The notes under the pieces were generated by a model. It did no database searches, was not told the origin of the DNA, and worked only from the letters and a program-made list of their open reading frames with translations. A stretch of DNA of 7,209 nucleotides from Spirochaetia bacterium. GTDB taxonomy: Bacteria; Spirochaetota; Spirochaetia; PWKH01. Both the position numbers and the translations under genes were made by a program. Positions within the stretch are counted from its first letter, which is position 1. Each line of letters starts with the position of its first letter. The DNA lies in NCBI GenBank assembly GCA_021736545.1, contig JAIPFS010000069.1, positions 1 to 7,209 on the forward strand, written 5' to 3'. Positions 1-4,926 of the stretch are shown piece after piece.

Positions 1-69
1 CTGAAATCATTCAGGAAAATTGATGCAAATAACAAGTTCATCAACATGCAGATTGAAAAGCTCTCCTGA
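1..69 (+). CDS. Possible 3' end of an upstream gene (partial)
   Basis: Frame 1 is open from the first base to a TGA at 67-69 and encodes 22 residues ending INMQIEKLS. The other two forward frames hit stops early (frame 3 at base 21). The composition is compatible with a protein C-terminus, but 22 codons could stay open by chance and there is no domain to recognise. If real, this gene is co-directional with rlmN and ends 161 bp before it. No intrinsic terminator is visible after the stop. No function is proposed. Confidence 0.35.
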   Translation: MKSFRKIDANNKFINMQIEKLS

Positions 70-85
70 AAGAGACCTTCAGCAC

Positions 86-121
86 TATTTCTGCATTGGA
101 AAGTATTTCTGCATTGGAAAG
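86..121. repeat. Perfect two-copy 18-bp tandem duplication
   Basis: The unit TATTTCTGCATTGGAAAG occurs at 86-103 and again, without mismatch, at 104-121. It sits between the possible upstream gene end and the rlmN leader. The second copy contributes TTTCTG (106-111), which lies 17 bp before TACAAT (129-134), so the duplication may overlap an rlmN promoter. Confidence 0.9.
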
Positions 122-134
122 ATAAGTATACAAT
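106..134 (+). promoter_or_regulatory. Weak candidate promoter for rlmN
   Basis: A TTTCTG -35-like hexamer (106-111) and a TACAAT -10-like hexamer (129-134) are separated by 17 bp. The -10 is good (5 of 6 to TATAAT) but the -35 is poor. Initiation would fall near 141 and give a leader of about 90 nt containing the hairpin at 181-208. Readthrough from upstream is an alternative. Confidence 0.3.
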
Positions 135-180
135 CAAACAGTACGTAAAAGCAGCACCTATGGCTGTATTCCAGTTCTAA

Positions 181-208
181 ACAGCTGCTTCTGAATACAA
201 GCAGCTGT
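181..208 (+). promoter_or_regulatory. Strong hairpin in the rlmN leader
   Basis: The arms ACAGCTGCTT (181-190) and AAGCAGCTGT (199-208) are perfect 10-bp complements around an 8-nt loop. The hairpin ends 22 nt before the rlmN ATG. No T-run follows on either strand, so it is not a standard intrinsic terminator. An upstream segment, AAGCAGC (149-155), repeats part of the second arm and could pair with the first arm instead, giving a mutually exclusive fold. Possible roles are RNA-level control of rlmN or a protein-binding palindrome. The structure is visible, but its role is inferred. Confidence 0.5.
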
Positions 209-230
209 GAAAAACGGAAATTAATTAACA

Positions 231-1292
231 ATGAATAAACACAGCAATATACAGATGCAAGTACATGATCTACAGATTTCTTCACTGCTGCCTGAAGAAA
301 TCTGTGAAACACTCGAGCTGAAACAGTCCTTCAGGGGAAAGCAGATTTTCTCCTGGATTCATAAGGGCATTAATACATTTCATGACATGTCCAATATTCC
401 CAAAACTCTCCGTGAACTGCTGGCAGAACGGTTTTCCGCACCTCAATCCATCACCTTGGATACAGTTCAGAAGGATCCTGACGGAACCATAAAAATCGCT
501 CTCGGTCTTTCGGATGGAAACAGCGTAGAAGCTGTTCTGCTGGAGGACGTGAAAGGGCGTAGAACCGCCTGCATTTCCAGTCAGGTCGGATGCGCTATGG
601 GCTGCCTGTTCTGCAGAACAGGAACCATGGGACTGATACGAAATCTCAGCGCATCGGAAATCATTGAACAGTACATTATTCTGAATACCGAGTTCGGTCC
701 GGTTTCCCATATAGTTTTTATGGGGATGGGAGAACCTTTGGCTAATCTAGATGCTGTACGAAGGGCCATAGAGGTCTTCCGGCACCCTGATGGTTCATAT
801 ATCAGTAAGCGAAAGATGACCATCTCAACCTGCGGGCTGACGCCGCAGATTATCAGCCTTGCTCAGGAAGGACCCCATGTCCGCATGGCACTTTCCCTGA
901 CCAGCGCTCGGGCGGAACTTCGCGATTATCTGATGCCCATCAGCAAGCGATATCCCCTCCATGAAGTCAAAGAAGCACTGCGTCTGTATCAGGAGGCTTT
1001 TTCTAAACGGATAACCCTGGAGTATGTACTGCTGAAAGGAATAAATGATGCAGATCGAGATGTGAAGGCTCTCAGACGATTTGCTGACGGGCTCCAGGTG
1101 GTGATCAACCTGATACCCTTTAATCCGGGAGCAAATCTCGATTTTCAAGAACCTTCTGCAAGGGACTTGGAAAAAATGGCAGGTAAGATTGAAGATGCCG
1201 GACTTGCAGTGACAAAACGTTTCAGAAAAGGCCGCTCCATAGATGGAGCCTGCGGGCAGTTGGCAACCAGCCTGAAGAAGAGGAGCCCATAA
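231..1292 (+). CDS. rlmN: Dual-specificity RlmN, 23S rRNA (adenine-2503-C2)/tRNA adenine-37-C2 methyltransferase
   Basis: The cytoplasmic radical-SAM enzyme RlmN makes 2-methyladenosine at A2503 of 23S rRNA and, in characterised members, at A37 of some tRNAs. The 353-residue protein has the usual family length. An N-terminal RNA-binding segment contains FRGKQIFSWIHKG (about 34-46). The core carries the [4Fe-4S]-binding CX3CX2C cluster C121, C125, C128 and a GMGEP SAM-binding motif (165-169). The two extra cysteines of the ping-pong mechanism appear to be C114 (in TACISSQVGC, aligning with E. coli C118) and C341 (in DGACGQL, aligning with C355). LMPIS follows at 234-238. The stretch SLTSA (222-226) has Thr-Ser where many relatives read SLHA. 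The start is the ATG at 231, with only a weak GGA upstream (216-218); the ATG at residue 9 is an alternative. The gene converges on alaS across a tandem repeat. Function is highly confident from the motifs. Confidence 0.97.
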   Translation: MNKHSNIQMQVHDLQISSLLPEEICETLELKQSFRGKQIFSWIHKGINTFHDMSNIPKTLRELLAERFSAPQSITLDTVQKDPDGTIKIALGLSDGNSVEAVLLEDVKGRRTACISSQVGCAMGCLFCRTGTMGLIRNLSASEIIEQYIILNTEFGPVSHIVFMGMGEPLANLDAVRRAIEVFRHPDGSYISKRKMTISTCGLTPQIISLAQEGPHVRMALSLTSARAELRDYLMPISKRYPLHEVKEALRLYQEAFSKRITLEYVLLKGINDADRDVKALRRFADGLQVVINLIPFNPGANLDFQEPSARDLEKMAGKIEDAGLAVTKRFRKGRSIDGACGQLATSLKKRSP

Positions 1293-1311
1293 CTCTCATG
1301 ATTCCCCCTTG

Positions 1312-1413
1312 CTTCTCATGCCCTAACACTTCTCATGCCCTAACACTTCTCATGCCCTAACACTTCTCATGCCCTAACACTTCTCATGCCCTAACACTTC
1401 TTCTGCCCTAACT
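1312..1413. repeat. 17-bp tandem repeat array, five perfect copies plus one degenerate
   Basis: The unit CTTCTCATGCCCTAACA starts at 1312, 1329, 1346, 1363 and 1380 with no mismatch. A sixth copy at 1397-1413 reads CTTCTTCTGCCCTAACT. A decayed part-copy (CTCTCATG, 1293-1300) follows the rlmN stop directly. The array fills most of the 160-bp gap between the convergent rlmN and alaS genes. The unit is not an inverted repeat, no hairpin terminator is seen, and 17 is not a multiple of three, so it is unlikely to be coding. It has the features of a minisatellite/VNTR grown by slippage. Confidence 0.95.
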
Positions 1414-1452
1414 TAGCCTAGAGAACCCATTAAAACCAAAAAATCCAAAGCC

Positions 1453-3243
1453 TCAGCGTTCCAGGATTGCTCTGATCCTTCTGACACCTGCTGATGAAGA
1501 CTGCTCTTTTTTTATTCTGAAAGTCCCCAGTTCGCCAGTATGCTCCACATGCGGACCTCCGCAGACTTCTTTTGAGTAATCTCCGATGCTGTACACCTTT
1601 ACCTGCTCTTCATACTTATTGGTAAAAAAGGCTAAAGCACCCTGCTTCTGAGCCTCCTCTAATGAGAGAACTTCCATACTAACAGGCATATCCCGCTGAA
1701 TTTGTTCATTTACAATCCTTTCAACCTCTTCAATCTGCTCCTTGGTCATTTTATCAGGATGCGTAAAGTCAAAACGCAGCCGGTCAGAGGTGATATTGCT
1801 CCCCTTCTGCTGCACATGGTCACCCAGAACAATTCTCAGGGCTTTGTGAAGAAGATGCGTGGCCGTATGGAGGGCTGTAGTCATTTCAGAGTGATCCGCC
1901 AGACCGCCTTTAAAGATTTTTTCCGCTCCCGCCCGGGAAGCCTGCTGATGTTTTTCAAAGGCCTTGTCAAAGCCGGCGCGGTCTACCGTAAAACCATGCT
2001 CATCAGCCAGTTCCTCGGTAATTTCTATGGGGAAGCCAAAGGTATCGTAGAGCTTAAAAGCTAAACGACCGGGAATTATGCGTTTTTTCCCCTTCAGCAG
2101 GTTCGGAAGCATCTTTTCAAACTCATGCTCCCCCTTCTGCAGGGTTTTCAGAAACTTCTGTTCCTCTTCAGGAAGCTCCATCATGATAAAATCACGCTTG
2201 TTTGCAAGTTCCGGATATGCAGAACTATATAAATTGATGACTACGTCCGCCAAATCCTTCAGGAAAAATGTATTAATCCCTAATTTACGACCGTGGCGTA
2301 CAGCACGTCGGATAAGCCGCCGGAGGATATACCCCTGCCCCACATTGGATGGAGTAATCCCGAGCTCATCACCCAGAATAAATACTGCCGTCCGTATATG
2401 GTCCGATACAATCCTGATGGAAATATCGTATTCCTCTTGTTCTCCGTAGGTTTTCGAGGAGAGTTCTTCAATTTTCTGTATAATCGGCTGCAGGACCTCT
2501 ATATCGTAGACAGAGTCCTTTCCCTGCAGAACAGCGACGGTCCGTTCGATGCCCATACCGGTGTCAACACATTTTCTCTCCAAAGCAGTATAGCTGCCAT
2601 CCTTCTGCTTTACATACTGCATGAAAACATCATTCCATATTTCAAAATATTTTCCGCAGGAGCAGCCGGGTTTGCAGTCAGGACCACAGGAGGGCCTTCC
2701 AGTATCAATAAACATCTCGGTATCCGGTCCGCAAGGCCCGGTTTCGCCGGCGGGGCCCCACCAGTTATCTTCACGGCCGAAAAAGTATATCCGCTCTTCG
2801 GGAACTCCCAAGGATTTCCATATCTCTGCAGACTCATCATCCCGCGGTACGGAGTCATCACCAGCAAATACCGTTACAGAAAACAGTTCCGGATCTATAC
2901 CCAGCCATTGAGGAGAGGTCAGAAACTCCCAGCTCATTTTTATAGCCTCTTCCTTGAAGTAGTCCCCCAGGGACCAGTTACCGAGCATTTCAAAAAAGGT
3001 AAGATGATGCGGGTCACCCACGGAATCAATGTCGCCGGTACGCAGACATTTCTGGTAATTGACCAGACGGCTGCCCGCAGGGTGTTTCTCTCCCAGGATA
3101 TAGGGAACCAGAGGATGCATTCCAGCGGTGGTAAACAGCACAGTTGGATCATTTTCTGGAATCAGCGGTTTCCCGCTGATCTGAGCGTGGTCTTTGGATA
3201 CAAAGAAGTCGATATATTTTTTTCTCAATTCGTTAGCTTTCAT
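1453..3243 (-). CDS. alaS: Alanyl-tRNA synthetase, short form lacking DHHA1/C-Ala
   Basis: This cytoplasmic class II synthetase charges tRNA-Ala with alanine and edits mischarged Ser/Gly. In the 596-residue protein the catalytic core spans about 1-240, with FTTAGM (37-42), GNWSLGDYFK (88-97) and DTGMGIER (227-234). A cysteine cluster CX3CX3CXC (C186, C190, C194, C196) precedes EIWNDVFMQY and probably binds metal. The tRNA-recognition helical region is near 240-395. The editing domain has HTATH (459-463) and CGGPH (561-565), whose H459, H463, C561 and H565 match the zinc/editing site. The protein ends right after SSSAGVRRIRAIL, so it has no DHHA1 or C-Ala domain; typical bacterial AlaRS is about 875 residues. 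The editing domain ends intact, so this is a natural short form as in spirochaetes, not a broken gene. The frame is open 12 codons further to a TTG at 3279, but that codon is part of the -35 box, so the ATG at 3243 is chosen. No Shine-Dalgarno is present. Confidence 0.97.
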   Translation of the reverse strand: MKANELRKKYIDFFVSKDHAQISGKPLIPENDPTVLFTTAGMHPLVPYILGEKHPAGSRLVNYQKCLRTGDIDSVGDPHHLTFFEMLGNWSLGDYFKEEAIKMSWEFLTSPQWLGIDPELFSVTVFAGDDSVPRDDESAEIWKSLGVPEERIYFFGREDNWWGPAGETGPCGPDTEMFIDTGRPSCGPDCKPGCSCGKYFEIWNDVFMQYVKQKDGSYTALERKCVDTGMGIERTVAVLQGKDSVYDIEVLQPIIQKIEELSSKTYGEQEEYDISIRIVSDHIRTAVFILGDELGITPSNVGQGYILRRLIRRAVRHGRKLGINTFFLKDLADVVINLYSSAYPELANKRDFIMMELPEEEQKFLKTLQKGEHEFEKMLPNLLKGKKRIIPGRLAFKLYDTFGFPIEITEELADEHGFTVDRAGFDKAFEKHQQASRAGAEKIFKGGLADHSEMTTALHTATHLLHKALRIVLGDHVQQKGSNITSDRLRFDFTHPDKMTKEQIEEVERIVNEQIQRDMPVSMEVLSLEEAQKQGALAFFTNKYEEQVKVYSIGDYSKEVCGGPHVEHTGELGTFRIKKEQSSSAGVRRIRAILER

Positions 3244-3250
3244 GGAGTGA

Positions 3251-3279
3251 ATAGTATGGAAGAGATAAATTGTTGTCAA
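3251..3279 (-). promoter_or_regulatory. alaS promoter, predicted leaderless
   Basis: On the minus strand a perfect TTGACA (3274-3279) is followed by exactly 17 bp and TACTAT (3251-3256, 5 of 6 to TATAAT). Only 7 nt (TCACTCC) separate the -10 from the alaS ATG, so transcription should start at, or within a base or two of, the A of the ATG. The absence of a Shine-Dalgarno fits a leaderless mRNA. The -35 overlaps that of the opposing promoter at 3273-3302. Confidence 0.8.
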
Positions 3280-3302
3280 TATATATTCATCTGTGATACA
3301 GT
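3273..3302 (+). promoter_or_regulatory. Promoter of the 231-residue exported protein gene, predicted leaderless
   Basis: TTGTCA (3273-3278, 5 of 6 to consensus) is followed by 18 bp and TACAGT (3297-3302, 4 of 6). Six bases (ACTCTT) then lead to the ATG at 3309. A nearby alternative is a TG-extended -10 at 3292-3300. Either choice places initiation at or next to the start codon, and no Shine-Dalgarno is present. The -35 overlaps the alaS -35 in the opposite orientation, so the two promoters may compete for polymerase or be regulated together. Confidence 0.55.
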
Positions 3303-3308
3303 ACTCTT

Positions 3309-4004
3309 ATGCGATTTTATGTTTTCGGATTACTATACCTGCTTGCCGCCCCCTTCTCAATTTTGGCTGAAGGGGACTTAGGAACATATGACGACGGTAC
3401 TTCCTCTTGTACCGACGAACGAAGCATTCTGATCTCAACTCAAGAGCCGGTGTACGGGACACTTATTACCGAGGGTGTCATGGAGATGGATCTGGAGTTT
3501 GAAGACCTTGGTGATATCGCCTTGTCGCCCCAGTATTTTAATTCCTGGCTCATTCCCGGGCTCAATGCCCTGAAAAATGTCTCGGATCCTTTAGGAAACT
3601 TCACTCATACAAGCTTTGATGAGGATAATTCATCTCTGGATGTGCATTATGACCTGCTTAAGCCTCTTACTATCCGAGATATCACATTTCCTTGTACCCT
3701 TGATGATGTTATGCGTCTAAATAACCATCTCTCTTTCACCATCAATCTTGCAGATAGTAATGCTGCAGTCAAATCTGCATATGTTGATTTCCACGCGGTG
3801 CGCTTAGATGATCTTACCACGAAAGTCTCTTTTACTGCATCCTTCACCTACAGAAAGCTGGTACGCTGGGTTCTTGATCTTGACGGATATTCGGAAAATA
3901 TGAATAAGCGCATTTCAAGCAGTCTGCTCTACCTTCTTGATTTCGCAAGGAACTTTGCTGAAGCTGACCAGAGCAGTCAGTTTTCCCGGGAAGCGTACAA
4001 CTGA
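3309..4004 (+). CDS. Exported protein of unknown function
   Basis: I do not recognise this 231-residue protein. Residues 1-20 look like a signal peptide: a single basic residue (R3), a hydrophobic core FGLLYLLAAPFSI, and small residues before a likely cleavage after LA (19-20). No lipobox cysteine follows, so a soluble periplasmic or outer-surface protein is more likely than a lipoprotein. The mature part is acidic, with many Asp, Ser and Leu residues and stretches that look like alternating beta-strands (about 105-185). It has just two cysteines (C34, C129), which could form a disulfide. The C-terminal 45 residues look helical. No transmembrane segment is evident after the signal. It is divergent from alaS over 65 bp, and tRNA-Phe follows 120 bp downstream with its own promoter. 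No clear terminator is seen after the stop. The signal peptide supports the ATG at 3309. The call as a gene is good; function is unknown. Confidence 0.8.
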   Translation: MRFYVFGLLYLLAAPFSILAEGDLGTYDDGTSSCTDERSILISTQEPVYGTLITEGVMEMDLEFEDLGDIALSPQYFNSWLIPGLNALKNVSDPLGNFTHTSFDEDNSSLDVHYDLLKPLTIRDITFPCTLDDVMRLNNHLSFTINLADSNAAVKSAYVDFHAVRLDDLTTKVSFTASFTYRKLVRWVLDLDGYSENMNKRISSSLLYLLDFARNFAEADQSSQFSREAYN

Positions 4005-4081
4005 TAGCTGTTTCACTTCCGTTATACTTTGACAATATCATTTCCGGATGAGAGGAATCTCAAAAAGTTTTCCCAGGGGGC

Positions 4082-4110
4082 TTGACAATTCTTTCGATCT
4101 TACGTATAAA
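4082..4110 (+). promoter_or_regulatory. tRNA-Phe promoter
   Basis: A perfect TTGACA (4082-4087), a 17-bp spacer and TATAAA (4105-4110, 5 of 6) lie just upstream of the tRNA. Initiation near 4117 would leave a 5' leader of about 8 nt before the mature end at 4125. Near-consensus strength suits a stable RNA gene. Confidence 0.85.
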
Positions 4111-4124
4111 TTTCCATGTTGCGT

Positions 4125-4197
<73 letters not shown>

Positions 4198-4203
4198 CAA
4201 ACC

Positions 4204-4249
4204 AAGGCATCTAAGAAGTTCTTTTTGAACAACTTAGATGCCTTTTTTT
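4204..4249 (+). terminator. Rho-independent terminator of tRNA-Phe
   Basis: AGGCATCTAAG (4205-4215) and CTTAGATGCCT (4233-4243) form a perfect 11-bp stem. Inside it, GTTC/GAAC (4218-4221/4227-4230) can pair over a T5 loop after a 2x2 A-A internal loop. A run of seven T's (4243-4249) follows. The stem begins 7 nt after the mature tRNA end. Confidence 0.93.
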
Positions 4250-4470
4250 CAGCTTATCAGCATGCAGCCCGCTTAGCTCTATATGTTTCCTACCGTAAAA
4301 ATACCTAATGTTTTTGCTTTAACGATTACCGAACGTCAGTATAATGCACATATTGGAAAAAATTTCTTACGAAACATAAAAATTATTCGTTCAGCCATCC
4401 CTGAAATACGTAAAACTGAGTCTTAGTTCAGCATCATTTAAAAAAGCAGATATCTTTTCTGAAGCAGATC
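4250..4470. other. AT-rich spacer between tRNA terminator and PadR promoter; weak coding signs
   Basis: No convincing gene is present. One short forward frame, ATG 4283 to TAG 4426, encodes 47 residues (starting MFPTVKIPNVFALTITE) but has no Shine-Dalgarno. A second frame, open from 4380 to a TAA at 4488-4490, ends KKADIFSEADLDVQYT, looks protein-like and has no ATG. These could be two pieces of a decayed, frameshifted gene or chance. A TATAAT at 4340-4345 has no good -35 partner. Confidence 0.3.
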
Positions 4471-4499
4471 TTGACGTACAGTATACCTAATAGTACTAT
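4471..4499 (+). promoter_or_regulatory. Promoter of the padR-membrane protein operon
   Basis: TTGACG (4471-4476, 5 of 6), an exact 17-bp spacer and TACTAT (4494-4499, 5 of 6) predict initiation near 4506 and a leader of about 35 nt. The -10 and start point are covered by the palindrome at 4497-4519, which points to repression by occlusion. Confidence 0.75.
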
Positions 4500-4519
4500 G
4501 CATTGAGATACAATGCATA
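4497..4519. promoter_or_regulatory. Likely PadR operator (9-bp inverted repeat)
   Basis: The arms TATGCATTG (4497-4505) and CAATGCATA (4511-4519) are perfect inverted repeats around AGATA. The site overlaps the last bases of the -10 and the predicted start of the padR promoter. Its core, ATGCAT, resembles the ATGY-type half-sites bound by PadR-family dimers, including AphA-type regulators. Autorepression by the adjacent PadR protein is the natural inference. Confidence 0.65.
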
Positions 4520-4540
4520 CAGAAGAAGGAAGAACAAGCA

Positions 4541-4876
4541 ATGACACTTCCCAAAGACCTGGTTGCAGCCTCAGCTACACCAATTATTCTTGCAATACTG
4601 CAGAAAGAAGACACATACGGCTATGCTATCATCAGAAAAGTTCAGGAAATTTCAGACAATCAGATCGCCTGGACTGACGGTATGCTTTATCCCGTGCTGC
4701 ACCGGCTAGAGTCAGCAGGCTTTATTGACTCCTATTGGAGGAAAGCGGAGAATGGCAGACGGCGGAAATACTACCACATTACCGCTTCCGGCGAGGAAGA
4801 GTGCGGAAGACTCATAAGCCAATGGTCTGTTGTGGAAAAAGCCCTTCAAATACTCTTAGAAGAAACACATACATAA
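4541..4876 (+). CDS. PadR-family transcriptional regulator
   Basis: This 111-residue protein is a compact (PadR-s1-like) DNA-binding repressor. The winged helix-turn-helix spans about residues 8-85, with PIILAILQKEDTYGYAIIRKV (14-34) as the first helices, a recognition region around WTDGMLYPVLHRLESAGFI (44-62), and the wing at GRRRKYYHITASG (72-84). A C-terminal helix (about 86-108) should provide the dimer contact. Length and motif order match the short PadR class. The start ATG follows GAAGGA (4525-4530) by 10 nt. It is the first gene of a probable two-gene operon, with 50 bp to the membrane protein gene. The palindrome over its own promoter suggests autoregulation relieved by a ligand or by the partner protein. 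The inducing signal cannot be read from sequence. Confidence 0.93.
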   Translation: MTLPKDLVAASATPIILAILQKEDTYGYAIIRKVQEISDNQIAWTDGMLYPVLHRLESAGFIDSYWRKAENGRRRKYYHITASGEEECGRLISQWSVVEKALQILLEETHT

Positions 4877-4926
4877 CCCCAAAGGAAAAATAATTTCACA
4901 AGGGGCAATAAAAGGAGATAAGTAGA

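Noticed and set aside
181..208. Intrinsic terminator upstream of rlmN
   Set aside because: The stem is strong, but the plus strand continues with A-rich sequence and the minus strand has no T-run, so it lacks the required U-tract.
1312..1413. CRISPR array or telomere-like sequence
   Set aside because: The copies are contiguous with no spacers, so this is not CRISPR. CCCTAA occurs once per 17-bp unit rather than in direct succession, so the telomere resemblance is coincidental.
3244..3279. N-terminal extension of AlaRS to a TTG at 3279
   Set aside because: The TTG is the first three bases of a perfect TTGACA -35 box and the extension covers the whole promoter. AlaRS N-termini begin at the MKANELRKKY-type segment.
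2293..3381. 362-codon open frame on the plus strand
   Set aside because: It is antisense to alaS, whose motifs are unmistakable. Its translation shows no domain, and it runs across the divergent promoter region.
4340..4345. Consensus TATAAT as a promoter
   Set aside because: No acceptable -35 lies 16-18 bp upstream and no gene follows. The padR promoter at 4471-4499 is far better placed.
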